Assembly (NCBI GenBank): GCA_900472395.1
Contig: UCHV01000021.1
Span: forward strand, 111,518 to 175,517
DNA from: Hyphomicrobiales bacterium
Lineage (GTDB): Bacteria > Pseudomonadota > Alphaproteobacteria > Rhizobiales > Rhizobiaceae
Direction: 5' to 3'
DNA length: 64,000 bases
The notes under the pieces were generated by a model. The model did no database searches. It saw nothing but the letters and a program-made list of their open reading frames with translations, and was not told where the DNA came from. Numbering within the stretch: position 1 is the first letter of the stretch; each line of letters begins with the position of its first letter. A program made the translations under genes and the position numbers. Below, piece by piece: positions 43,812-51,547 of this stretch.

Positions 43812-45107
43812 ATGTCGAGCACGATTTTCCAATTTCGCATGTTTTCAACTGCAGCCGCAATCGCGGCGTTCAGCTTCTCCGGAGCGAACTCCGCTTCGGC
43901 TGAAAGCGTCATCCGCTGGATGCACGTTGAGCAATTGCCGGCGGCAGTCAGCCTCTGGACGGAGATCGCCAAGGAGTTTGAAGCAAAACATCCCGGCGTC
44001 AAGATCGAGATGCAGTTCCTGGAAAACCAGGCTTTCAAGGCAAAGATGCCGACATTGCTGCAGTCCAAGGATGCTCCGAGCATGTTTTACACCTGGGGTG
44101 GCGGCGTTCTGAAGGCGCAGGCCGAAACCGGAGCCTTGCGCGCGATCGATACGGCGCTCGATGCCGATGGCGGCGCATGGCGCAGTGCCATCAACCCGAA
44201 TGCGATTGACGGCTTGAGCTTTGATGGAAAGGTCTGGGCGTCACCCACCAAAAGCGGGCTTGTTTCTTTTTATTACAACAAGGAAATGTTCCAGAAAGCA
44301 GGCGTCGATGCCACGAAGATCGTCACCTGGACTGATTTTCTGGGCGCGGTGAAGACGTTGAAGGATGCCGGTATCACGCCGATTGCCGGCGGCGGTCTCG
44401 ATAAATGGCCTCTGCATTTCTATTGGAGTTATCTGGCCATGCGCGAGGCGGGCCAGAAAGGGTTTGCCGATGCCAAGGCCGGCGAAAACGAGGGCTTCAT
44501 GGCAGAACCCTTCGTCAAGGCGGGGCAGCATCTGGCCGAACTCGGCAAGCTTGAGCCGTTCCAGAACGGTTATCTCGGCGCCACCTGGAACGACGCGCTG
44601 GCCACTTTCGGCGATGGTCGCGCCGCCATCCTCCTCGGCTTCGAAAGCACGCCGGGCACGCAGGCGTCGAATTCGACCAGCCGCAAGGGGTTGTCGGAAG
44701 ACAATATCGGCCGCTTTCAGTTCCCGACCATCGAGGGGGCTCCCGGCGTGGTCACCGACAGTTTCGGTGGTTTGAACGGCTGGGCGGTGACAAAAAACGC
44801 GCCTCCGGAAACCGAGGAATTTTTGCGCTACATGGCTGGCGTCGATGTCCAGAAGCGTCTTGCCAAGGATACGCAGATCATGCCGGTCGCTAAAGGTGCC
44901 AGCGAAGCGATCGAAAAGCCGCTGCTGAAGGACGTCGCGGAAACGCTGGCCAAGGAAACATGGCACCAGAATTTCCTCGATCAGGATCTCGGGCCGAATG
45001 TCGGCGCCGTGGTCAACGATGTCAGCGTCGAGATCGTGTCCGGCGGGCTGGAACCGGCCGATGCCGCCCAGCAGATCGAGGATGCGTATTCTCTTGAGCG
45101 TCAGTAG
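43812..45107 (+). CDS. Sugar ABC transporter substrate-binding protein (family 1)
   Basis: Periplasmic binding protein, 431 residues, with a Sec signal (FSTAAAIAAFSFSGANSASA). Family-1 features include IAKEFEAKHPGVKIEMQFLE near residue 50, MFYTWGGGVL, and FGDGRAAILLGFESTPG in the second lobe. ATG 43812 follows GGGAGGAGCGCC; the frame opens at TTG 43794, which falls on the ribosome site itself. First gene of a four-gene importer operon regulated with the ROK/ThuA unit. The ligand cannot be told from sequence. Confidence 0.88.
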   Translation: MSSTIFQFRMFSTAAAIAAFSFSGANSASAESVIRWMHVEQLPAAVSLWTEIAKEFEAKHPGVKIEMQFLENQAFKAKMPTLLQSKDAPSMFYTWGGGVLKAQAETGALRAIDTALDADGGAWRSAINPNAIDGLSFDGKVWASPTKSGLVSFYYNKEMFQKAGVDATKIVTWTDFLGAVKTLKDAGITPIAGGGLDKWPLHFYWSYLAMREAGQKGFADAKAGENEGFMAEPFVKAGQHLAELGKLEPFQNGYLGATWNDALATFGDGRAAILLGFESTPGTQASNSTSRKGLSEDNIGRFQFPTIEGAPGVVTDSFGGLNGWAVTKNAPPETEEFLRYMAGVDVQKRLAKDTQIMPVAKGASEAIEKPLLKDVAETLAKETWHQNFLDQDLGPNVGAVVNDVSVEIVSGGLEPADAAQQIEDAYSLERQ

Positions 45108-45209
45108 GCGCTGAACCTGCGCTCCCGCTCCATGGGGTTAAGGCCTCCGGAGCGCAGGTAACCCTTTTCCCGACCATACCGCCCCGTCCGTGCGAGATGA
45201 GGAATGCGA

Positions 45210-46157
45210 ATGAGCATGAGCGAAACAACCATGCCCGGCAGAACCTATGCCGCGGCCAAGCCGCGTGCGACGCCGCAACGCCGCAAGCGTTCGCTGAAAC
45301 ACAGCAAGTGGCCGGTGCTGATCCTGTTCCTGCCGCCGGCGCTTCTTTTGTTCACCGTGCTCGTCATCCTGCCGATGGGCGAGGCTGCCTGGTATTCGTT
45401 CTATAACTGGAACGGTTATGGTTTGCCGGAGCAATGGGTCGGCTGGCGCAATTACCAGCTGATCTTCCGCAACGGCGCGTTCAGCCAGGCGCTCATCAAC
45501 AACGGCATGATCGTGGTCGCGTCGATCCTGATCCAGATCCCGCTGGCACTATGGCTGGCAACGATGATTTCCAGCCGTATCCATGGGGCGCTGTTTTTCC
45601 GCCTGATCTTCTTTTTGCCTTACGTGCTTGCGGATGTCGCCGCCGGCATGATCTGGCGGTTTGTCTATGACGGCGATTTCGGTCTGGTCGGCGGCATTGC
45701 GCATCTGTTCGGTGCAGAACCGCCTTATTGGCTGGCCGATCGCGATACCGCCATGTACGCCATCCTCGGCGTTGTCATCTGGAAATATTTTGGTTTTCAC
45801 ATGATGCTGTTCATCGCCGGCCTGCAAGCGATAGACAAGAGCGTGCTCGAAGCCGCCGATATCGATGGCGCGACCGGTTTCCAGAAATTCCGTCTGGTCA
45901 CCCTGCCATTGCTCGGCTCCACCGTGCGCCTGTCCGTGTTCTTCGCGGTCGTCGGGTCGCTTCAGTTGTTCGACATGATCATGCCGCTCACCGGTGGTGG
46001 TCCGTCCAACTCGACGCAGACCATGGTGACTTTCCTCTACAATTTCGGGGTGACCCGCATGCAGGTCGGTTTCGGCAGCGCCGTCGGCGTCGTGCTGTTC
46101 GTCATCTGCGTCACGCTCGCCTTCAGCTACAAGCGGATATTCATGCGCCATGACTGA
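45210..46157 (+). CDS. Sugar ABC transporter permease (MalF/UgpA type)
   Basis: Inner-membrane permease of 315 residues, six predicted helices. A basic N-terminus precedes the first helix (VLILFLPPALLLFTVLVILP); the coupling-helix motif is EAADIDGATGFQKFRLVTLP near residue 215. Family assignment is firm. ATG 45210 is chosen because GAGGA lies seven bases upstream; ATG at 45204 is too close to it. Its end overlaps the next permease gene by eight bases. Confidence 0.88.
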   Translation: MSMSETTMPGRTYAAAKPRATPQRRKRSLKHSKWPVLILFLPPALLLFTVLVILPMGEAAWYSFYNWNGYGLPEQWVGWRNYQLIFRNGAFSQALINNGMIVVASILIQIPLALWLATMISSRIHGALFFRLIFFLPYVLADVAAGMIWRFVYDGDFGLVGGIAHLFGAEPPYWLADRDTAMYAILGVVIWKYFGFHMMLFIAGLQAIDKSVLEAADIDGATGFQKFRLVTLPLLGSTVRLSVFFAVVGSLQLFDMIMPLTGGGPSNSTQTMVTFLYNFGVTRMQVGFGSAVGVVLFVICVTLAFSYKRIFMRHD

Positions 46158-47034
46158 TATCGCAACATCTCCACCCATCGATGCCGCAACGGCTCCCGGC
46201 TCCGGCCAGCGCCTGCGCACCGCCACTCAAATTTACATGTATGTCGCGCTGATCCTCGTGGCGATCATCGTGGTCGTTCCCTTGATCAGCACGGCGCTCG
46301 GCGGCTTCAAGTCCCTCAGCGACCTGCGCGGCAATCCGTTCGGCCTGCCCACGGAATGGCATTGGTCCAACTACGGAGACATCATCGTCAGCCAGCGTTA
46401 TTGGCTGCAGATGGGCAATTCGCTGGTAATCGCGGTGCTGACCGTGTTTCTGACGCTGGCATTTGGCGCAATGGCAGCCTTCTGCTTCGCTCACATCCGC
46501 TTTTTCGGCTCGGATTATCTGCTCAACTATTTTCTGATCGGGCTGATGTTCCCGGCCGCCACCGCCATCCTGCCGCTCTATATCCGCATCCGTGATCTCG
46601 GTCTTGTTGATACCTATTGGGGTGTGGTGTTGCCACAGGTCGCGTTCGGCACCGGCATGAGCATCATGCTGTTTCGCAACTATTTTCGAAACCTGCCGTC
46701 CGAACTGTTCGACGCGGCCTTCGTCGATGGCTGCGGTTACATGCGCTTCTTCTGGCACATCACGCTGCCGCTATCGCGGCCGATCATCGCGACCGTTGGT
46801 ATCATCTCCTTCGTCGGCAGCTGGAACAGCTATATCCTGCCCCTGATCATGCTCAACTCCGAAAGCCGCTATCCATGGCCGCTCGGCATCATGATCTATC
46901 GCGGCGAGTTCAATACCGAATGGCAGTTGGTCCTGGCTTTCATCACGCTCACCATCCTGCCCACCATCATCGTCTTTTTCCTTGCTCAGAAACACATCAT
47001 CGCCGGCCTGACTGCCGGTGCAGTGAAATCCTGA
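46150..47034 (+). CDS. Sugar ABC transporter permease (MalG/UgpE type)
   Basis: Inner-membrane permease of 294 residues. First helix [20 protein letters not shown], then the family [13 protein letters not shown] segment and the coupling motif [20 protein letters not shown] near residue 195. The gene overlaps the upstream permease by eight bases and is followed after 22 bases by the ATPase gene, so one message is likely. Confidence 0.9.
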   Translation: MTDIATSPPIDAATAPGSGQRLRTATQIYMYVALILVAIIVVVPLISTALGGFKSLSDLRGNPFGLPTEWHWSNYGDIIVSQRYWLQMGNSLVIAVLTVFLTLAFGAMAAFCFAHIRFFGSDYLLNYFLIGLMFPAATAILPLYIRIRDLGLVDTYWGVVLPQVAFGTGMSIMLFRNYFRNLPSELFDAAFVDGCGYMRFFWHITLPLSRPIIATVGIISFVGSWNSYILPLIMLNSESRYPWPLGIMIYRGEFNTEWQLVLAFITLTILPTIIVFFLAQKHIIAGLTAGAVKS

Positions 47035-47056
47035 CAGCGGGACCGGAGGATCACAT

Positions 47057-48127
47057 ATGGCATCCGTAGAACTTCACGAAGTCCGCAAGGCTTTTGGCGC
47101 ACTTGAGGTCATTCACGGCGTTTCGCTGTCCATCGAAGATGGAGAGTTCGTCGCACTGGTCGGACCGTCCGGCTGCGGAAAATCCACCCTGTTGCGCATG
47201 ATCGCCGGACTGGAGGACATTTCCGGCGGCGACATCATCATCGATGATGCAGTGGTCAACGATCTGACGCCGCGCGAGCGCAACATCGCCATGGTCTTCC
47301 AGTCCTACGCACTTTATCCTCACATGACTGTGGCGGAAAACATGGGCTTCAACCTTCGGCTCTCCGGCACGCCCAAGGCGGAGATTGCCGAGCGGGTCAA
47401 CGAAGCTGCGCGGATGCTGGACCTCGTGCCCCTCATGGAGCGCAAGCCGGCCCAGCTTTCCGGCGGCCAGCGTCAGCGAGTGGCGATGGGGCGGGCGATC
47501 GTGCGAAACCCAGCGGTATTTCTGTTCGACGAACCGCTGTCCAATCTCGATGCCAAGCTTCGCGTGCAGATGCGCTCCGAGATCAAGACCCTGCATCAGA
47601 AGGTCAAGACGACATCCATCTATGTCACGCACGACCAGATCGAGGCGATGACTTTGGCGGACCGCATCGTTGTCCTCAATCAGGGGAGGGTGGAGCAGCA
47701 GGGCACACCGATGGAACTCTACAAAAGGCCGGCCAATCTCTTCGTGGCGGCGTTCATCGGTTCACCTGCCATGAACCTTCTCGATGGCACGATCGATGCC
47801 GAAGACGGGGAGGCCGCAGCCCGCCTGTCTGATGGCACGGCAATCCGCATTGCAAAAGACTGCAAGGTCAGGCGTGGCCAGCCTATCAAAGTCGGCTTGC
47901 GGCCAGAGCACCTAGGCCCTGGAAAAACGGGTACGGCACTCGCCGGCCAAACCCTTCTGGTCGAGCCGACGGGCGCACAGACCCATGTCATTTTCGATCT
48001 GGCCGGGCAACCGGTCACGGCGATCGTGGACGGTGAATATCCGCAGCGCTACGGCTCGATCTTCCAGGCAAATATTGCGGCCGAACAGGTCCATGTTTTC
48101 GACCGCGAAACGGGTGTTGCCCTGTGA
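47057..48127 (+). CDS. Sugar ABC transporter ATPase (UgpC/MsmK/MalK type)
   Basis: ATPase of 356 residues: Walker [12 protein letters not shown] (near residue 36), signature [15 protein letters not shown], Walker [16 protein letters not shown], switch His in [10 protein letters not shown], and a C-terminal TOBE/OB regulatory domain ([11 protein letters not shown]). Such ATPases can serve several sugar importers. GGAGG lies seven bases before the ATG. It converges with the LysR-type gene 21 bases away. Confidence 0.92.
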   Translation: MASVELHEVRKAFGALEVIHGVSLSIEDGEFVALVGPSGCGKSTLLRMIAGLEDISGGDIIIDDAVVNDLTPRERNIAMVFQSYALYPHMTVAENMGFNLRLSGTPKAEIAERVNEAARMLDLVPLMERKPAQLSGGQRQRVAMGRAIVRNPAVFLFDEPLSNLDAKLRVQMRSEIKTLHQKVKTTSIYVTHDQIEAMTLADRIVVLNQGRVEQQGTPMELYKRPANLFVAAFIGSPAMNLLDGTIDAEDGEAAARLSDGTAIRIAKDCKVRRGQPIKVGLRPEHLGPGKTGTALAGQTLLVEPTGAQTHVIFDLAGQPVTAIVDGEYPQRYGSIFQANIAAEQVHVFDRETGVAL

Positions 48128-48148
48128 TACCGATCCCAACGGACGGCT

Positions 48149-49048
48149 TTAACCGATGGACACCATCAGCGGAGGGGCTTGTTCCTCGAAAAATTTGGAG
48201 AACGAGGCGATGCGTGGAGGCAGCGCCTGATATGGCGGATAATAAAGCGTAAGCCAGAGTTCAGGCGGTGCCCAGCCGCGCAGGACATGGACCAATCTGC
48301 CTGTTCGCAAGTGCTCCGCAATGTTGAAGCCCGGCAGGAGCGCTACACCCGCTCCGTCTGCCGCCATGTCCGCCAGAACCTCGCCGCTATTGGCGCTGAA
48401 GGCCCGTCCGGCGGAAATATTTACACTCGATCCTCCGTCCGAAAGAATCCAGTTTTCGCGGCGGCTTTCGCCGCTATAGGCCATACATTCGTCGGGCGTG
48501 AGCTCATTCGGATGCTGCATTTCGGCAAAGCGGCTGCCGGGCGCGGCCACGAGAATGCGGGGAACCGGGCAGATCTTTCGCCATATCGTGAACTTGTCCG
48601 AAGGCTGGGAAGAGATGCGAATGGCAAGGTCGTAATCGTCGTCGACAATATCCACCAGGCCGTCCGACAGCGAAATTTCAAAGCACATCTTGGGAAAGCG
48701 CTCGCGAAAACCGGACAGAATGGGTGGCAGCAATGTTTTACCCAGCCATGTCGGCGCGCTGATCCGCAGCCGGCCTTCGTCCGTCTTATGGGCGTTCATC
48801 ACATCACGCCGTGCGGTTTCCAGTGCCGTCATCGCGGGCTGCACCTGGGCCGCAAATATCGCGCCGTCCGTGGTCAGCGAGACCTGCCTTGTGGTGCGAA
48901 CGAATAACTGAACGCCAAGATCGTTTTCAAGAGCCGCGATCGCTCGCGTGACTGCAGCTGGCGTCATGTCGAGTTCGCGTGCGACTTGAGCGAAGTTTCG
49001 TTTTTCCGCAGCGAGCAGAAACGTCTTCAGGACTTTGTAATCATTCAT
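48149..49048 (-). CDS. LysR-family regulator of the adjacent detoxification cluster
   Basis: A 299-residue LysR-type regulator. The N-terminal winged helix-turn-helix reads FLLAAEKRNFAQVARELDMT then PAAVTRAIAALENDLGVQLF, and the effector domain follows (LRISAPTWLGKTLLPPILSG). It belongs to the broad CrgA/YafC-like group. It is divergent from the ring-cleaving dioxygenase gene; the gap contains a 31-bp element repeated at two further promoters of this cluster, which is probably its binding site. Confidence 0.88.
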   Translation of the reverse strand: MNDYKVLKTFLLAAEKRNFAQVARELDMTPAAVTRAIAALENDLGVQLFVRTTRQVSLTTDGAIFAAQVQPAMTALETARRDVMNAHKTDEGRLRISAPTWLGKTLLPPILSGFRERFPKMCFEISLSDGLVDIVDDDYDLAIRISSQPSDKFTIWRKICPVPRILVAAPGSRFAEMQHPNELTPDECMAYSGESRRENWILSDGGSSVNISAGRAFSANSGEVLADMAADGAGVALLPGFNIAEHLRTGRLVHVLRGWAPPELWLTLYYPPYQALPPRIASFSKFFEEQAPPLMVSIG

Positions 49049-49066
49049 CTCGATTATTTCAAAAAA

Positions 49067-49097
49067 TGCAATTCAATGAAAATTAATATTGCAATTC
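49067..49097. promoter_or_regulatory. Shared 31-bp element, copy 1 (LysR/dioxygenase intergenic)
   Basis: TGCAATT (49067-49073) and TGCAATT (49090-49096) are spaced 23 bp apart; the inner arms also form the inverted repeat TGCAAT-N15-ATTGCA. The same arrangement recurs at 50292-50322 (28 of 31 bases identical) and 53647-53677 (same two boxes, same 23-bp spacing). An AT-rich divergent-promoter site of this kind suits a LysR-type activator. Confidence 0.7.
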
Positions 49098-49164
49098 CTG
49101 GCGCAAATCAATCGGCCTATACCTCCGACAACGAATTACACATGCCTGAACGGAGGGCCAAGTG

Positions 49165-50097
49165 ATGATCAAGACAATCAAGGGACTGCACCACGTTACA
49201 TCGATGGCGTCTGATGCCCGTCAAAACAACGCATTCTTCACCGATGTGCTTGGTTTGCGCCGAGTGAAGAAAACCGTCAATTTCGACGAGCCTAACGTCT
49301 ACCACCTTTATTACGGTGACGAGACCGGTTCGGCTGGCACGGTCATGACCTATTTTCCCTTTGAGAACATGATGCGCGGCCGTGCCGGTGTCGGTGAAGT
49401 TGGCGAAACCCAGTTCTCGGTTCCCAAAGGGGCTCTGTGCTTCTGGAAAGATCACCTCGCCAAGCAGAATGTCGGCAGCTTGAACGCTGATACCGTTTTC
49501 GGTGCCAATCGCCTGCGGTTCAGCGGACCGGATGGCGACAGTCTGGCGCTTATCGAAACAGCGGATGACGCTCGCGCCCCGTGGGCGGCGGTCGGTATCC
49601 CGGAAGAGGCTGCAATCCGCGGTTTCTCCGGTGCCCGGTTTAACCTTCACGATACTGCTGCAACCGAGGAATTGTTGGGCTTCATGGGCTATCAGCGTGC
49701 CGATGCGGAAGGTGACGTTACACGCTTTATCATGCCTGATGGAAACGGTGCGGACACGATAGAGCTGGCGAAACTGCCGCAGACAGGCTTTGCCCGCCAG
49801 GGAGCGGGCTCCGTGCACCATATCGCATTCGCGGTCGATAATCGCGAACAGCAACTGGAAGTGAGAAAGGCGCTGATGGATACGGGCTATCAGGTGACGC
49901 CGGTCATAGATCGTGATTATTTCTGGGCAATCTATTTCCGCACGCCGGGTGGCGTTCTTTTCGAAATTGCCACGAACGAACCGGGCTTCAATCGCGATGA
50001 GGACACCGCCCATCTGGGTGAGGCACTGAAGCTGCCGGGTCGCTACGAGCCCTTTCGGGATCAGGTCGAAGCTGGTCTCGCTCCGCTGACGGCCTGA
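49165..50097 (+). CDS. Ring-cleaving dioxygenase, VOC family (MhqO/LinE/PcpA-like)
   Basis: A 310-residue glyoxalase-fold dioxygenase, cytoplasmic, of the type that opens hydroquinones. Metal ligands fit GLHHVTSMASD near the start (His), GSVHHIAFAVD near residue 217 (His) and VLFEIATNEPGF near residue 268 (Glu). GGAGG lies eight bases before ATG 49165; a GTG just upstream is possible. It is divergent from the LysR gene and shares the promoter element with the two downstream units. The likely role is removal of quinol or catechol compounds. Confidence 0.85.
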   Translation: MIKTIKGLHHVTSMASDARQNNAFFTDVLGLRRVKKTVNFDEPNVYHLYYGDETGSAGTVMTYFPFENMMRGRAGVGEVGETQFSVPKGALCFWKDHLAKQNVGSLNADTVFGANRLRFSGPDGDSLALIETADDARAPWAAVGIPEEAAIRGFSGARFNLHDTAATEELLGFMGYQRADAEGDVTRFIMPDGNGADTIELAKLPQTGFARQGAGSVHHIAFAVDNREQQLEVRKALMDTGYQVTPVIDRDYFWAIYFRTPGGVLFEIATNEPGFNRDEDTAHLGEALKLPGRYEPFRDQVEAGLAPLTA

Positions 50098-50497
50098 TCA
50101 CAGACCGGAGGCATGCCCACGCGGCTCTCTGCCTGTTGTGCCTTTCACTGTCGCCGATTGTCTTTTCGCAATTGCCGGCCGGATCGTCCAAACGGTCGGA
50201 CTTTGCGACAAGATCGGCGGCGGATAATCAGACATTTTGTTTCTTGTCGAACATGAGAAGGAAGTCTGATGGCGGACATTGTTTCGGTAATCGCAATTCA
50301 ATGACAATTAATGTTGCAATTCTGCCATCGTCAGGATCCGGCTAGGGTCATTCTCAACAGCAACCACACACGGTGAAGGAAAGCCTCCCGGCTAAGCCAA
50401 CATCTGCAGATCACAACGACGCGCGCCGCATCATGGCGTGCGACCGACCATTCTTGTCCAAACGCCACCAAGGCGGCCAACCCAAAAGGAATATCCC
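50098..50497 (+). other. Intergenic region before the YcaC-like hydrolase gene
   Basis: A 400-base stretch without a convincing gene. It holds copy 2 of the shared 31-bp element at 50292-50322 and, near its end, AAAAGGA as the ribosome site of the hydrolase gene. Short frames here have no ribosome site or protein-like composition. I see no strong terminator after the dioxygenase gene. Confidence 0.6.
50292..50322. promoter_or_regulatory. Shared 31-bp element, copy 2
   Basis: CGCAATT (50292-50298) and TGCAATT (50315-50321), 23 bp apart, with the intervening bases nearly identical to copy 1 (three differences in 31). It lies 176 bases before the hydrolase start, so the transcription start probably lies within the following 100 bases. 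Confidence 0.7.
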
Positions 50498-51187
50498 ATG
50501 TCCAAGCTCGAAGTCCTTACGCCTTCCAACAGCCAGCTCATCTTCATCGACCAGCAGCCACAGATGGCTTTCGGTGTTCAGTCGATCGACCGCCAGACGC
50601 TGAAAAACAATGTGGTCGGCTTGGCCAAGGCCGCAAAAACCTTCAACATCCCGACCACAATCACGACGGTCGAGACCGAAAGCTTCTCCGGCAACACGTT
50701 TCCCGAATTGCTCGCAGTCTTCCCGGAAAACGATATTCTGGAACGCACCTCGATGAATTCCTGGGACGACCAGAACGTTCGTGATTCATTGGCGAAAAAT
50801 GCGGCAAACGGCGCCAGAAAGATCGTCGTTTCCGGCCTCTGGACCGAGGTCTGCAATACCACGTTCGCGCTTTCCGCTCTCCACGATGTTCCCGATTACG
50901 AAATCTACATGGTGGCCGACGCTTCCGGCGGCACGTCTTCCGACGCGCATAAATATGCGATGGATCGCATGGTTCAGGCGGGTGTGATCCCGGTTACCTG
51001 GCAGCAGGTTCTGCTCGAGTGGCAGCGCGACTGGGCCCACAAGGAAACCTATGACGCCGTCACCACGCTGGTGAAGGAACATTCCGGCGCTTACGGCATG
51101 GGCATCGACTACGCCTACACCATGGTTCACGGCGCGCAAGAGCGTGTCAAGCACGGCAAGCGCATCGGCCCGAACCCCGCCAAGTAA
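50498..51187 (+). CDS. Isochorismatase-like hydrolase (YcaC type)
   Basis: A 229-residue cysteine hydrolase. The catalytic set fits: Asp in LIFIDQQPQM, Lys in GARKIVVSGLW, and the nucleophile Cys in WTEVCNTTFALSAL near residue 124. YcaC-type proteins form octamers; their substrates are mostly unknown. AAAAGGAATATCCC precedes ATG 50498. It is first in an operon with the XapX and amidohydrolase genes and carries the shared promoter element. Confidence 0.87.
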   Translation: MSKLEVLTPSNSQLIFIDQQPQMAFGVQSIDRQTLKNNVVGLAKAAKTFNIPTTITTVETESFSGNTFPELLAVFPENDILERTSMNSWDDQNVRDSLAKNAANGARKIVVSGLWTEVCNTTFALSALHDVPDYEIYMVADASGGTSSDAHKYAMDRMVQAGVIPVTWQQVLLEWQRDWAHKETYDAVTTLVKEHSGAYGMGIDYAYTMVHGAQERVKHGKRIGPNPAK

Positions 51188-51200
51188 AGCATGAGGAGGG

Positions 51201-51227
51201 CCGCTTCGACCCGGATTGTCGAAGCGG
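51201..51227 (+). other. Perfect 10-bp stem-loop within the hydrolase operon
   Basis: CCGCTTCGAC-CCGGATT-GTCGAAGCGG lies between the hydrolase stop and the XapX ribosome site. It is not followed by a T-run, so a role in message processing or in lowering downstream expression is likelier than full termination. Confidence 0.55.
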
Positions 51228-51250
51228 AGCCTTCTTGAGGAGGATATCCC

Positions 51251-51547
51251 ATGAAAGTCTATGTTCTGTCGCTGGGCGCCGGTCTTCTCGTTGGCATCGT
51301 CTACAGCCTTCTGAATGTCCGCTCACCTGCGCCGCCGGTCATCGCGCTCGTCGGTCTGCTTGGAATTCTTGTCGGCGAGCAGATCATCCCGCTCGCGAAG
51401 ACCTTCTGGAAAAGCGAGCCTGCAGCCGTTTCCTGGCTGCATCAGATAAAGCCGCACATGTTCGGCCATCTGCCGAAAGGCGGTGCCAGACCCATTGAAA
51501 TTGCACAAAACGAGCCGAGCACGGCCCGGGCAGAGGAGCGCACCTGA
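51251..51547 (+). CDS. XapX-domain small membrane protein
   Basis: A 98-residue protein with two hydrophobic segments in the first 50 residues (VYVLSLGAGLLVGIVYSLLN and PVIALVGLLGILVGEQII), linked by the short RSPAPP turn characteristic of the XapX domain, and a polar cytoplasmic tail. Function unknown. GAGGAGGATATCCC precedes the ATG. Its stop overlaps the amidohydrolase start by one base (TGATG), so the three genes form an operon. Confidence 0.85.
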   Translation: MKVYVLSLGAGLLVGIVYSLLNVRSPAPPVIALVGLLGILVGEQIIPLAKTFWKSEPAAVSWLHQIKPHMFGHLPKGGARPIEIAQNEPSTARAEERT

